Part shown: piece after piece, positions 46,696 through 56,584 of the stretch
How positions within the stretch are numbered: the stretch's first letter is position 1
Layout: every line of letters begins with the position of its first letter
Assembly (NCBI GenBank): GCA_011390935.1
Contig: JAABRL010000012.1
Span: 1 to 64,000 of the forward strand
DNA: 64,000 nt
Direction of reading: 5' to 3'
Source: Gemmatimonas sp.
GTDB lineage: Bacteria; Gemmatimonadota; Gemmatimonadetes; Gemmatimonadales; Gemmatimonadaceae
The notes under the pieces: model-generated
Database searches by the model: none
What the model was told of the DNA's origin: nothing
Seen by the model: the letters and a program-made list of their open reading frames with translations, nothing else
Made by a program: the position numbers and the translations under genes

Positions 46696-48528
46696 TCAGC
46701 TGCGACCGAACCGTCGGTCGAGCTCGTCCCACGAGAGACGCACGATCGTTGCGCGCCCATGCACGTCGTTGGCCGGCAGTGTGGTCCGTGCAAGATCGAT
46801 GTACAACGCGCGCATCTCGGCCGGCGAGAGTGCGTCGCCGGCCTTCACGGCCGCCTTGCACGCGACGGTGGACGCCAATCGTTCGTGTCGCGCGGCGTCA
46901 CTCGGTGATCGATCCCCGGCGAGGGCGGCGAGCGTATCGCGCAGGCATCGTTCCGCATCGAATCGCGGATGCGGCATGGGCACCGCCTGTACCAGCAGCG
47001 TGTGACCACCAAACGCTTCGACCTCGAACCCCAGCGCGGCGAACGCCGGCGCGGCGACATCGAACGCGTCCGCCTCCGCGGCGGAGAGATGTACCGTGAG
47101 CGGGAACAGCAGGCGCTGACTGGCGCTCGAGCCACTCGCCATGTCGTGCAGGAAGCGCTCATACAAGACGCGTTCGTGCGCGGCGTGCTGATCGATGAGG
47201 ACGACACCGTCCGCGTGTTCGAACATGAGATACGTGCGACGCAACTGCAGGAGCGGCGGCACGACGATGTCGTCTTCGGCCGGCACCGACGCGTCGGCGG
47301 ACGCCTGTGCGGGAGCGTCCGGCGCGTCGTCAGCATGGGCGAGCGGTGCACGGTGCCCGGATGAGTCCGTGCTCGCGACGCCGGTCGTTTCCGCAAACAG
47401 CCCACCCGCCGGCGTTGGCGTCGGCACCCGCAACATCCACGGCTCCACGGACGACACGCCAGCGCCGAGCGTTGGCGCGGTTCCCCCCGCCTGCGGCGTG
47501 AACACGCGCCATCCGCCGAGCCCCGCAGCGGCATCGAATGTGCCCAGCGCGCGGCGGACGATGTGCTCGAGCGCGCGCTCGATCGGCCAGCGATCGTGCA
47601 GGCGGACCTCGGCCTTGGCGGGGTGCACGTTCACGTCAACATCGGCCGCCGGCAGCGTGAGGTCGAGCACGAGCGAGGGGCGCAGACCGGCTGGCAGCGT
47701 GGACCGATACGCGGCTTCCGCCGCGCGCACGAGCCCGGGATCACGTACGATCCGACCGTTCACCATGAGCAGCACACGGCGCGTGCGTGTACCCACGTCG
47801 GCCGGGCGCTCGAGGAGACCGCGCGCATGCAGTACACCATACACATCATCCACATCGACGAAGCGGGCGATGGCATCGGCGCCCCACAGCGCAGCCAAAC
47901 GGGCACGCAGTGACGGCGCGGCGGGCAGATCGAGCGCGACCTTGCCGTCGTGTCGCGCCACCATGTGCACGTCGCGCCGAAGCACGGCGATGTGCCCGAG
48001 CGTTTCGGCAATCGCGCGCCATTCGCTGCGCGCGCCCTTGAGAAACTTGCGACGCGCCGGCGTGTTGTGAAACAACCGGTGCACGTGCACAGTGGTACCG
48101 CGTCGGCGCGCGATCTCGTCGACCGTGGCGATCACGCCGCCGCTCCCACGCACCGCCGTGCCAACGCCGTCGTCGAGTGCCGTCTCCACGGCGAACTCCG
48201 ACACGGACGCGATGGCTGGCAGCGCTTCGCCGCGAAAGCCGAAGCTGGCGACACCGACCAGGTCGGCGGCGGTGGTGATCTTGCTCGTGGCGTGTCGCTC
48301 GAGGGAACGCACCGCGTCGTCGCGTCCCATCCCACTGCCGTCGTCGGCAATGCGAATCAGCGCGCGTCCGCCGTCTTCAATGGTGATATCGATGGTCGTG
48401 GCACCCGCATCGAGCGCGTTCTCCACGAGTTCTTTCACCACCGAGGCCGGCCGTTCGACCACTTCACCGGCGGCGATCTGATCGGCCACCGGGCCGCTCA
48501 ACACGTGAATGCGCGAGGTGCTGGTCAT
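46696..48528 (-). CDS. mutL: DNA mismatch repair protein MutL
   Basis: ATPase that links MutS to the strand-nicking step. The 610-residue protein has GHKL motifs VKELVENALDAGATTI, IRIADDGSGMGRDD and SFGFRGEALPAI, a variable linker (about 330-420), and a C-terminal domain with the endonuclease motif DQHAAHERVLYE (Asp446 onward), so it nicks DNA itself and needs no MutH. Start and upstream stop overlap by four bases. Confidence 0.96.
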   Translation of the reverse strand: MTSTSRIHVLSGPVADQIAAGEVVERPASVVKELVENALDAGATTIDITIEDGGRALIRIADDGSGMGRDDAVRSLERHATSKITTAADLVGVASFGFRGEALPAIASVSEFAVETALDDGVGTAVRGSGGVIATVDEIARRRGTTVHVHRLFHNTPARRKFLKGARSEWRAIAETLGHIAVLRRDVHMVARHDGKVALDLPAAPSLRARLAALWGADAIARFVDVDDVYGVLHARGLLERPADVGTRTRRVLLMVNGRIVRDPGLVRAAEAAYRSTLPAGLRPSLVLDLTLPAADVDVNVHPAKAEVRLHDRWPIERALEHIVRRALGTFDAAAGLGGWRVFTPQAGGTAPTLGAGVSSVEPWMLRVPTPTPAGGLFAETTGVASTDSSGHRAPLAHADDAPDAPAQASADASVPAEDDIVVPPLLQLRRTYLMFEHADGVVLIDQHAAHERVLYERFLHDMASGSSASQRLLFPLTVHLSAAEADAFDVAAPAFAALGFEVEAFGGHTLLVQAVPMPHPRFDAERCLRDTLAALAGDRSPSDAARHERLASTVACKAAVKAGDALSPAEMRALYIDLARTTLPANDVHGRATIVRLSWDELDRRFGRS

Positions 48529-50747
48529 TCGAGCGGCACCAACGCGCTGGCGGGCAACCATCCGGACCGTCCATCGGCGTGCAAGACGCGCGCCCACGCT
48601 TCCCCTGACGCGCCCTCGAGTCGCGATGCTTCGCGTCGCACGAGATCACCGCGTGCCGTCCCGCCAAAGACGTTCGCGTCACGGCCGGGCGCTACATGCA
48701 TCGGCTCGGCCCCAGACACGACCGAGAGCGACGTGGGCGACAGCAGCTGCTCGAAGCGCAGCTGCCACGCGCCAAGCACGATCGCGAGCAACAGCAGGCC
48801 CGTCGGGATCGCGCGCCCGAGCCGCGCCGCGTCCGTCTGCACACCGCCGGGGTCACGACGCGCCCACACCACGCCTGCCCATCCGAGACACCACAGCAGT
48901 GCCGCGACCAGCGTCCCGACATCACGCGGCACGTTCGGCACGCGCGCGACGCCCTCCCAACTGGCCGACGGCAACAGGGCGAGGTTGCGTCGCACATCGG
49001 TGGCGTTGGGTTCGAGGCGCAACGCACGCTGCCAGCCTCGCACCGCCGCGACCGTGTCGTGCGCGGCCCACGCCGCCGTTCCCGCATTCGCCCATGCGTC
49101 TGCGTGTCGCGGAGCGCTCGCGGCGAGCGACAGGAAATACGTCGCCGATTCAGCATACCGCTGCTGCTCGAATGCTTGCACGCCGGACGCAAAGGCAGAG
49201 GGCTGCGCGGAACGCGCCTGCAGCGTCGCCGCACCGCCGCCGATCGCGATCAGGAGCATGAGCAGCGGTGTGACCGGCGCGCGCAACCGGCGAGGCGTCT
49301 CACCGCTGTCAGAGGCGACCGGTATCGCCTCGAGTGCGACCTGTGCGAGCAGCGCGTTGATGCGCGCCCGCGCCTCGGCCTCGTGGCGCCAGGCGGCATC
49401 CGCTTCGCGTGCCCAGGCAGCGGCGTCGAGATCGGCAACCAGCGCGAGCACCTGTTGGGTGGTGCCGCGCGTGACGCCGCGACGGCGCAACCGCCGTTCA
49501 AGCGCCGAATGCGCAACAAGCGCCGTCGGCGTTGTCGCAAGTCGAGTCGCCAGTGCATCGAGCAGCTGCTTGCGTGCGTCGGCGGCGGAGCGACGGGCGC
49601 GTTCGTTCGAGGAGCGCTCGCGTGGGTGCTGCTCGGCGGGAACGTCGAGCGCCGCACTCGCGTCGCGACCCGTGATGTCGCGCGAGACGACAGCGCGACG
49701 GCGTCGCAGCGCGGGCAACGGGGCCAGCGCCAGCAGCGCCCAGAGCAACGGATGTCGCGACAGCGGAGCGCGCGTCTCACCACGGTCCACCGTCCGCAGC
49801 ACCAGGCCGTCTCGTTCCACGACGGTCATTGGTGCCGACACGAACTCGCCCGCCGCGATCGTGATGCCGATGGGCTCACTGCTGGCCACACGATACGAGG
49901 CTTCGTACGGATCGAAGTAGGCATACTCGATGACCGGCACAGCCAACGGCCCCTCGCGCTCAGGAGTCACGAGCCAGTCGAACTCCTTCGTCCCCCGCAC
50001 GTACTGGCCACTGGTGTCGACGGTGACACGCTCCCCGGCGGTCACGAGCGCGGCGCCAGGCGTGACCACCTGCGGACGCGGCCACAGCTTGACGTTGCCC
50101 CGTCCCGTCACGCGCACCGTGAGCACCACCGGCTCGCCAACGCGCGCGTCAGCCGCATCGACAGATGCCCGCACCCCGAGGACGCCAACCGCGCCGGAGA
50201 AGTCGTCCGGCTGGCCCGTGCGTGGCAGCGCGCGCACGTGGAGTGCGACATCGTCCGCGCGCATCACCGCCGACTCTTCGCGACTGAAGAAGCTCGCGCT
50301 GCGCGGCAGCGTGTAGCTCAGTTGCGACGCGGGAATCTCGAGTCGGCCTGATGCCAGCGGGAAGAGCGCTCGCTGCAACACATGCGGGAAGCTGCGGGTG
50401 CCGTTCTGGGAAATCGGCGGTAGCGACTGCGGTCCGCCGAGATCGTACGCGAGCACGCCGCGCAGTTCCGCGGGCACGACCTCGGGATTGCGGCGCATGC
50501 GCTGCTGCGCCGACTCCGTGATGAACACGCCAATTTCGTAGGTGGCCTGCTGCCCCACGTAGACGGTGTCCGGCGTGAGCAGCACGCGAAAGCCCACCGG
50601 TTCCGACGGATCGAGTCGCACACGATCCTGAATGACCGGTGCACGCGCCTGTCCCTGCAGTTCGGGCGCGGTGACACCAGCCAACACCACGGCCGCGAGC
50701 AACAGGCTCGGTGTGGCGCTCGCGCGCACACGTCGCCGCAGCTTCAT
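48525..50747 (-). CDS. BatD-BatE fusion protein (Bat aerotolerance operon)
   Basis: A 740-residue protein. Residues 1-35 form a signal peptide. Residues about 40-310 are BatD-like beta-sandwich domains with GVRASVDAADARVGEPVVLTVRV; a membrane helix follows near 325-345. Residues about 350-480 form a linker, then a second helix, TPR-like repeats (AFEQQRYAESATYFLSLAA, HADAWANAGTAAWAAHDTV) as in BatE, two more helices, and a C-terminal SH3-like domain. BatD and BatE are usually separate. It ends overlapping mutL. Confidence 0.8.
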   Translation of the reverse strand: MKLRRRVRASATPSLLLAAVVLAGVTAPELQGQARAPVIQDRVRLDPSEPVGFRVLLTPDTVYVGQQATYEIGVFITESAQQRMRRNPEVVPAELRGVLAYDLGGPQSLPPISQNGTRSFPHVLQRALFPLASGRLEIPASQLSYTLPRSASFFSREESAVMRADDVALHVRALPRTGQPDDFSGAVGVLGVRASVDAADARVGEPVVLTVRVTGRGNVKLWPRPQVVTPGAALVTAGERVTVDTSGQYVRGTKEFDWLVTPEREGPLAVPVIEYAYFDPYEASYRVASSEPIGITIAAGEFVSAPMTVVERDGLVLRTVDRGETRAPLSRHPLLWALLALAPLPALRRRRAVVSRDITGRDASAALDVPAEQHPRERSSNERARRSAADARKQLLDALATRLATTPTALVAHSALERRLRRRGVTRGTTQQVLALVADLDAAAWAREADAAWRHEAEARARINALLAQVALEAIPVASDSGETPRRLRAPVTPLLMLLIAIGGGAATLQARSAQPSAFASGVQAFEQQRYAESATYFLSLAASAPRHADAWANAGTAAWAAHDTVAAVRGWQRALRLEPNATDVRRNLALLPSASWEGVARVPNVPRDVGTLVAALLWCLGWAGVVWARRDPGGVQTDAARLGRAIPTGLLLLAIVLGAWQLRFEQLLSPTSLSVVSGAEPMHVAPGRDANVFGGTARGDLVRREASRLEGASGEAWARVLHADGRSGWLPASALVPLE

Positions 50748-50758
50748 GAGGGCGCGTC

Positions 50759-52513
50759 TCACCAATCCCGTCCCCCAGGCGGCGGCGGCTGCCGGGTCAT
50801 GCGCTGACGCTTGCCCTGCACATCGCGTTCATCACGCGCAGCACTGTTGAGCAAGGCCTCCGCTTGCGCCTGATCGAGTTGCCCGGGCTGCTGCTGCGAC
50901 TCGGGACTCTCCGACGATTCGTCGTCCTCACCACCACCACCGCCACCACCGCCGGACGGTGGCTGCGGCCGTAGGGCGAGTTCGTAGTTCCACTTGCCAT
51001 CGACGTCATCAAACCGCTCGCCGAGATACGCGCGATAGAGCTCGCGCGCTGCAGCGAAGGCTCGGTCGGCGGTGTCCCCGTTTACCGCCCGTGCTTCGAT
51101 GAGGCGTGCCAGTCCGCCGTTGAATCGCGCCCGCGCGCGCACCTCGCCGTCTGAAGCGCGCCGCACCGCTTCGAGCAGTTCGCTCGCCGAGTCGAGAGAA
51201 TCGGCCGCCAGCAGCGCGGTCGCGAGATTGTAGCGCATCTCGAGCGACGTGTCGCCCTCGGCCATCAGTACCCGATAGGCGGCTACCGCGCCGATCGCAT
51301 CGCCTTCCGCGAGCCGAATGGCTGGATCGGGGGCCCGCGCACACGCGCCGACGGTCAACAGCACACCGAGCGGCAGCAGTGCGATCAACGCGCCCGCCTT
51401 GTCCGTCACGGCACCGAGCGTGCCGGCGCTGACGGTGGATTCCGACCTCGTTGGTCCGGTGGGCACCGCGCTCTCACCCGCACGCGCCGAACGACGCGTG
51501 ACCGGCTTGCGCGCCAGCCACGTATCGAGGAGCAGGAGCAACAGCGCGGGTGTGAGGAACCATGCAAAGCGGGCCACATGATCTTCGCGCGACGCCACGA
51601 GTCGCCGCTCGGTACGCAACGACGCGAAGGATGCGCGTACGCGGCCGGCACGATCCGTCGCCTCGGCCGGCACGAACAGACCACCCGCTGCCTCAGCGGC
51701 TGCCTCCAGCAACTCCGGCATGTAGCGAGTGATCACCACGTTGCCCTGCTCGTCGCGTTTGTCACGCGTGGTGTTGCCGAAGACCTCGGGGATGGTGCTG
51801 CCTTCTGCGGAACCGAACCCGACGGTCACCAGCAGGATGCCCTGACTCGCCGCTTCCGCCGCAGCGGCGCGCACATCTTCGACGGGCTCGAACGCCTCGC
51901 CGTCGCTCATGAGCACGAGCGCTCGATCCGCATTGCCGGTCGACGCGCCAAGCAGTTCCACGCCCTGGCGAATGGCGCGCGCGAGCGACGTCCCCGCCTG
52001 CCCCACGCTCTCCGGCGTGAGGTTCTCGAGATACAACTCGATCGCCCCCTCATCGGCCGTGAGTGGCGAGAGGATGTAGCTGCGGCCGGCGAAGGCGATG
52101 ATCGCCAGCCGATCCGCCCGCGATGCCGCTCGCAGCCGTCGCACCTCCTGCTTCATGCGATCGAGACGCGTGGGGCGTTCGTCACGTGCCATCATGGAGA
52201 GCGAGGCATCGAGTGCGACGGCAATGTCGAGACCGCGTCGCGCCTCACTCGACGCCGTGGTGCCCCAGCGGGGACCGATCAGGGCCAGCGCGGCCAACAG
52301 CGCCACGAGTGTGAGCCGAACGGTGCGCCCGCGCGTGGCGGCGTGCCCAGCGCCGAGGCGCGGCAAGGCATCGGGACGCGCAAATCGACCGAGGCGCCGA
52401 GCGCGCTGTTGCTGTTGCCATCGCAACACGGCAAACACGGCGGCGGGAAGCAGCACCACCAATGCGAGAGCGACCGGCCACCCCAGATCCACACGCACAT
52501 CGGACCACGTCAT
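50759..52513 (-). CDS. BatB-BatC fusion: VWA domain protein with TPR region
   Basis: A 584-residue membrane protein. Two N-terminal helices precede a von Willebrand A domain with MIDAS motif ALDASLSMMARD (DxSxS), SDGEAFEP and a Thr loop. A third helix (FLTPALLLLLLDTWL) follows, then a lipobox-like LLTVGAC, TPR-like repeats (TSLEMRYNLATALLAADSLDSA) and a Gly/Ser-rich tail. This combines BatB and BatC. It overlaps batA by four bases. Confidence 0.85.
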   Translation of the reverse strand: MTWSDVRVDLGWPVALALVVLLPAAVFAVLRWQQQQRARRLGRFARPDALPRLGAGHAATRGRTVRLTLVALLAALALIGPRWGTTASSEARRGLDIAVALDASLSMMARDERPTRLDRMKQEVRRLRAASRADRLAIIAFAGRSYILSPLTADEGAIELYLENLTPESVGQAGTSLARAIRQGVELLGASTGNADRALVLMSDGEAFEPVEDVRAAAAEAASQGILLVTVGFGSAEGSTIPEVFGNTTRDKRDEQGNVVITRYMPELLEAAAEAAGGLFVPAEATDRAGRVRASFASLRTERRLVASREDHVARFAWFLTPALLLLLLDTWLARKPVTRRSARAGESAVPTGPTRSESTVSAGTLGAVTDKAGALIALLPLGVLLTVGACARAPDPAIRLAEGDAIGAVAAYRVLMAEGDTSLEMRYNLATALLAADSLDSASELLEAVRRASDGEVRARARFNGGLARLIEARAVNGDTADRAFAAARELYRAYLGERFDDVDGKWNYELALRPQPPSGGGGGGGGEDDESSESPESQQQPGQLDQAQAEALLNSAARDERDVQGKRQRMTRQPPPPGGRDW

Positions 52514-53538
52514 GGCAGCACTCCACGCCGCGCGACGAGCCACACTTCGCCGATCAGCGCCACGATGGCGAACGACAGGGGCCACCGATAGCGCTCCGTG
52601 TATCGCACAAAGCTTCGCGCCTCCACCGGAGAGCGCTCGAGCACGTCGATCTGCTCGAAGATGCGCTGCAGCGCCACCCCATCGCGCGCGCGAAAGTAGC
52701 GACCGCCTGAGCCTTCCGAGATTTCCGTGAGCAGCGCTTCATCGATGCGCACCGGACGGTTCTCGTAGCGCAATCCGAACAACCCGCGACCCACTGGGGT
52801 CGGCGCCATCCCCTCGGAGCCGATGCCGATGGAATAAATGCGAATGCCGAACGCGGACGCGGCCTGCGCCGCCGTCCGTGGATCGATCGCGCCGCGATTG
52901 TTTTCGCCGTCGGTGAGCAGCAGCATGACCCGCGAGCGTCCATCCGCGCTGCGCAGGCGATTGGCCGCGGTGGCGATGGCGGTCCCGATCGCCGTGCCAT
53001 CTTCGAGCAAACCGGGCTGCAGGTTGTCGATGGCGGCCAGGACCACGGGATAGTCGGTGGTGAGCGGGACCTGCGTGAGCGCCTCCCCGGAGAAAGCCAC
53101 GACCCCGATGCGATCGGTGCGTCGTCCGACCACGAAGTCCTTGGCACGATCCTTGGCCACTTCCATGCGATTCTGCGGCTGAAAGTCTTCGGCCAGCATG
53201 GAACTCGAGATGTCCACGACGAGCGCGATATCGATGCCGTCGCGGGTGACATTCTGCGCCGCAGCACCCGTGCGCGGCTGCGCGAGGGCCACGATGACGC
53301 CGGCAATCGCGAGCCATCGGAACCACGGCGCGAGTCGTGCGATCGTGGAGCGACGACGCGGTGCATTGGCGAGCAGACTCGCGCGCGAGAACGTCAGCGC
53401 TGGTGCTTGTTGTCGCCGCTGCCACCAGATCCAGGCCGGAATGAGCAACAGCGCGCCCAACAACCAGGGACGCGCGAACTCGAGGCCGGAGAACACCAGC
53501 CCTGGGTCGAGCAACCAGGTGGGCAACCAGTCCATCAT
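52510..53538 (-). CDS. batA: BatA-like VWA domain membrane protein
   Basis: A 342-residue protein with two N-terminal helices, a VWA domain (MIDAS VVDISSSMLAEDF, LLLTDGENNRG and Thr in between) and a C-terminal membrane helix (WPLSFAIVALIGEVWLVA). This is the aerotolerance BatA layout; the domain faces the periplasm. The start overlaps the upstream gene by four bases. Confidence 0.9.
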   Translation of the reverse strand: MMDWLPTWLLDPGLVFSGLEFARPWLLGALLLIPAWIWWQRRQQAPALTFSRASLLANAPRRRSTIARLAPWFRWLAIAGVIVALAQPRTGAAAQNVTRDGIDIALVVDISSSMLAEDFQPQNRMEVAKDRAKDFVVGRRTDRIGVVAFSGEALTQVPLTTDYPVVLAAIDNLQPGLLEDGTAIGTAIATAANRLRSADGRSRVMLLLTDGENNRGAIDPRTAAQAASAFGIRIYSIGIGSEGMAPTPVGRGLFGLRYENRPVRIDEALLTEISEGSGGRYFRARDGVALQRIFEQIDVLERSPVEARSFVRYTERYRWPLSFAIVALIGEVWLVARRGVLP

Positions 53539-54494
53539 ACGGCCGCTCCTGCCGGCTCGCGCTGCTCGACCTGCTGGACGATCGCCCTGGCATCGGCCAC
53601 GAGCGCGCGCGCCTCCGTGGCATCGAGCGGGCGCTGCGCGTACTTCACCGCGTCGACGCCCACCAGCAGCGAGACCAACGACGGCACCGGCACGCGCACG
53701 TCGTCCGACACGGACGCGAGCAACTCGGCGCTGGTGTGTGCCAGCGACGTGCGCGGACTGCGACTGAGCAGATAGCTACGCACGATATCGACAGCGAGAG
53801 TGACGGACCGTCCGTGCTCTCCGGCTTCGCTGAGGGCGAGCCGTTCGAGTCGATCAAATGCCGCCATCGCACGTTCATAGGCCCCCAGCACGGGCGTGGC
53901 CTGCGACGCGATCACCGGTGCGCGACGACGCGACCGCCACCAGAGCAGCAGCGCAACCGCCGCGAGCGCCAGCAGCGCCGGCCACCATCGCTCCCACCAT
54001 GGCACCACCTGGGCAAACGGAGGCTTTGCCGGACGCGGCACATGTTCGGCCGTGTCGGCGCTGAGCACGCTCTGCACGTACACACGCGCATCGGCGAGGC
54101 GCACCGGCACCGTATCGTTGCCCACGATCACCAATGCGGCCGGCCACTCCGTGGCCAATTGCCCCGTGTCCCATGCCGCGACCTGGTACTCGGCGATTTC
54201 CTCGCGCATCATGCTGTCCGACGCGCCATCGCGGCGAACCATGGGCGCACGCGGCGCGATCGTGGCGGCGGTGTCGTTCACCTGCGGCCACTCCACGCGA
54301 GCACCGAGTGGCACGCGCACGCGCGCGGTCACGGTGAACGGATCGCCGACGGTCACCGTGTCCGGACGTACCACCACACCGGCCTGTACCGCAGCGCGCG
54401 GCGCCGCGGCGGGCTGTGCACCCGAACCGCTCGTGGGCAGCAGCGTGCACAGCACCGTCGCGATGACAGCGCCGCGAGACGCTGACGCGTTCAC
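53535..54494 (-). CDS. DUF4381-like membrane protein of the Bat operon
   Basis: A 319-residue protein with a signal peptide (1-26), a beta-rich periplasmic domain (VVVRPDTVTVGDPFTVTARV) and one membrane helix (WWPALLALAAVALLLWW) followed by a cytoplasmic helical region. Such proteins sit between DUF58 and BatA genes in many operons and may assist the AAA/VWA complex. Role is inferred from position. Confidence 0.65.
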   Translation of the reverse strand: MNASASRGAVIATVLCTLLPTSGSGAQPAAAPRAAVQAGVVVRPDTVTVGDPFTVTARVRVPLGARVEWPQVNDTAATIAPRAPMVRRDGASDSMMREEIAEYQVAAWDTGQLATEWPAALVIVGNDTVPVRLADARVYVQSVLSADTAEHVPRPAKPPFAQVVPWWERWWPALLALAAVALLLWWRSRRRAPVIASQATPVLGAYERAMAAFDRLERLALSEAGEHGRSVTLAVDIVRSYLLSRSPRTSLAHTSAELLASVSDDVRVPVPSLVSLLVGVDAVKYAQRPLDATEARALVADARAIVQQVEQREPAGAAV

Positions 54495-55432
54495 GCCGCG
54501 CTCCCCGCGGGTGATGGACGAGCGACTGCGCGCACCGCACCGTGCGCGCGACGCGCACGCGCCTGAAAGAAGCTGAGGAGCGGTTCGACGTACCCCGTGT
54601 CGGTGCGCACCAGCACCTCGTCGATGCCCAACCGTCCGAAGAGCGACTGGCGTGCGCGCTCTTCGGCGTCCACCTGCGCGTTGAACCAGTCGCGCACCGC
54701 GGGATCGCTCGTGTCCACTTCGACCGTCTCGCCGGACTCGGGGTCGATGAGGCGCGCCACCCCCACGTCCGGCAGTCTGCGCTCAGCCGGATCTTCGATG
54801 GTGATGGCGATGACATCGTGACGCTGTGCGAGCAACGACAGCGGCCGATCGAGGTCGGCCCCCTGAAAATCGGAGCACACGAACACGACCGAGCGGTGCG
54901 GGAGCAATCGCCCCAATCGCTCGAGCGCGGGCGCGAACGCCGTGCGTGTCCCCTGCGGTTCAACGGAGAGCAGGTCACGCACGAGGCGCAGCGCATGTCG
55001 CCGTCCCTTGCGTGGCGGGACCGCATGTTCGACACGATCCGTAAAGCAGAGCAAGCCGATGCGGTCGTTGTTGCGAACGGCGGCCAGCGCCAGCACCGCC
55101 GCGAGCTCGGTGATCAGCTCACTCTTGGCGCGCGCCTCGGTGCCGAACGCGGCCGACCCTGACACGTCGAGCGCGAGCATGACGGTGAGTTCGCGTTCCT
55201 CGACATACCGCTTGACGAACGGTCGCCCCATGCGAGCCGAGACATTCCAGTCGATGGTGCGCACTTCGTCACCGGGCTGGTATTCGCGCACCTCGGCGAA
55301 CTCCATGCCCTGCCCCTTGAAGAGCGAGCGATAGTCGCCGGCGAACCGCGAGTCGACCAGGCGCCGCGTGCGCAGCTCCAGGCGCCGAACCTGACGCAGG
55401 ACGTCGGCCGGAACCGTGGTGGTCACGCTCAC
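54491..55432 (-). CDS. DUF58 domain protein
   Basis: A 313-residue protein with the DUF58 signature (FAEVREYQPGDEVRTIDWNVSARMG) and a degenerate VWA fold (LALDVSGSAAFGT). DUF58 proteins are the usual partner of MoxR ATPases, probably as scaffold or client. No signal peptide; likely cytoplasmic. Overlaps moxR by four bases. Confidence 0.9.
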   Translation of the reverse strand: MSVTTTVPADVLRQVRRLELRTRRLVDSRFAGDYRSLFKGQGMEFAEVREYQPGDEVRTIDWNVSARMGRPFVKRYVEERELTVMLALDVSGSAAFGTEARAKSELITELAAVLALAAVRNNDRIGLLCFTDRVEHAVPPRKGRRHALRLVRDLLSVEPQGTRTAFAPALERLGRLLPHRSVVFVCSDFQGADLDRPLSLLAQRHDVIAITIEDPAERRLPDVGVARLIDPESGETVEVDTSDPAVRDWFNAQVDAEERARQSLFGRLGIDEVLVRTDTGYVEPLLSFFQARARRAHGAVRAVARPSPAGSAA

Positions 55433-56439
55433 GGCGCCTCGACGCGCCCGAGAATGCGGGACACGATCGTGTCGGTGGTGACCCCTTCGGCGTCGGCCTC
55501 GAAGGTGGTGAGCACGCGATGCCGGAGCACGTCGGGGGCGATGGCTTTTACATCATCGGGCGTCACGAAGCTGCGACCGCGCAGAAACGCGTGCGCGCGC
55601 GACGCTTGTCCCAGCGCGATGGTGGCGCGCGGTGAGGCACCAAACTCCACCAGCGGTACCAGATCGGCCAGCCCGACCTCTTTGGGGTGTCGCGTGGCGT
55701 GCACGAGCTCCACGATGTAGTCGACGAGGCGATCGTCCATGTACATGTCTGCGATGCGTCGGCGAGCGTCGAGCAGCTGCTGCGGCGTAGCCACCGCGGC
55801 CACCGGAATCGACTCACCGCTGGCCATGCGTCGCAGAATCTCCTTTTCTTCGGCGCGCGTGGGATACCCCACGCGCAGCTTGAACATGAAGCGGTCCACC
55901 TGCGCTTCAGGGAGCGGATAGGTACCCTCCTGTTCGATCGGGTTCTGCGTGGCGAGCACCAGAAACGGCTCGGAGAGCGGATAGGTGGTCCCGCCGATTG
56001 TCACCTGCTTCTCCTGCATCGCTTCGAGCAGCGCGGCCTGCACCTTGGCCGGGGCGCGATTGATTTCGTCGGCCAGGATGATGTTCGCGAAGATGGGGCC
56101 GTGCTTGACGCGAAACTCTCCGCTCCCCTGATCGAAGATCTGCGTGCCGATCACGTCGGCCGGGAGAAGATCGGGGGTGAACTGAATGCGCTGGAACGTG
56201 GTGTGCACCGTCTCGGCGAGCGTGCGCACCGTCAGCGTCTTCGCGAGACCGGGCACGCCCTCCAACAGCACGTGGCCGCCGGTGAGCAGACTGATGAGCA
56301 GTCGCTCCACGAGATACTCCTGCCCGACGATGCGTCGACCGACCTCGTGCAGCACGGCCTGCACCATCTGCGTGTCAGCGCTGGTGCTGGTGGCGCCGGA
56401 GGGCGACGCAGTTGCGACGGGCTGGACAGGAACGGTCAA
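55429..56439 (-). CDS. MoxR-family AAA+ ATPase
   Basis: A 336-residue AAA+ chaperone with Walker A EGVPGLAKTLTVRTLA, Walker B ILADEINRAPAKVQAALLEAMQE, and sensor ATQNPIEQEGTYPLPEAQVDRF. MoxR proteins help mature VWA proteins and metal-containing complexes. It is the first gene of the 12-gene operon. Confidence 0.94.
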   Translation of the reverse strand: MTVPVQPVATASPSGATSTSADTQMVQAVLHEVGRRIVGQEYLVERLLISLLTGGHVLLEGVPGLAKTLTVRTLAETVHTTFQRIQFTPDLLPADVIGTQIFDQGSGEFRVKHGPIFANIILADEINRAPAKVQAALLEAMQEKQVTIGGTTYPLSEPFLVLATQNPIEQEGTYPLPEAQVDRFMFKLRVGYPTRAEEKEILRRMASGESIPVAAVATPQQLLDARRRIADMYMDDRLVDYIVELVHATRHPKEVGLADLVPLVEFGASPRATIALGQASRAHAFLRGRSFVTPDDVKAIAPDVLRHRVLTTFEADAEGVTTDTIVSRILGRVEAP

Positions 56440-56541
56440 CGGTCACGACTCCAGAAGAGAGCTTCGCAGGGGCGGACGCGCACGGTGGGCGCCGCCGCAG
56501 AAGGGAACGTTACAGCATACCCGAAAGCAGCGTCGGTCGTT

Positions 56542-56579
56542 CACGCGCTCCGCAACGGGGGACCGTCGCGGAGCGCGTG
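56542..56579 (-). terminator. Hairpin after rluB
   Basis: Perfect 12-pair inverted repeat (CACGCGCTCCGC, 14-base loop, GCGGAGCGCGTG) just after the rluB stop. No T run follows on the minus strand. It separates rluB from the moxR operon. Confidence 0.5.
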
Positions 56580-56584
56580 GTGGG

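Noticed and set aside
47950-49920. A 656-residue plus-strand open frame across mutL and the BatD-BatE gene
   Set aside because: Overlaps two well-supported genes on the other strand and spans their junction; no motif seen.
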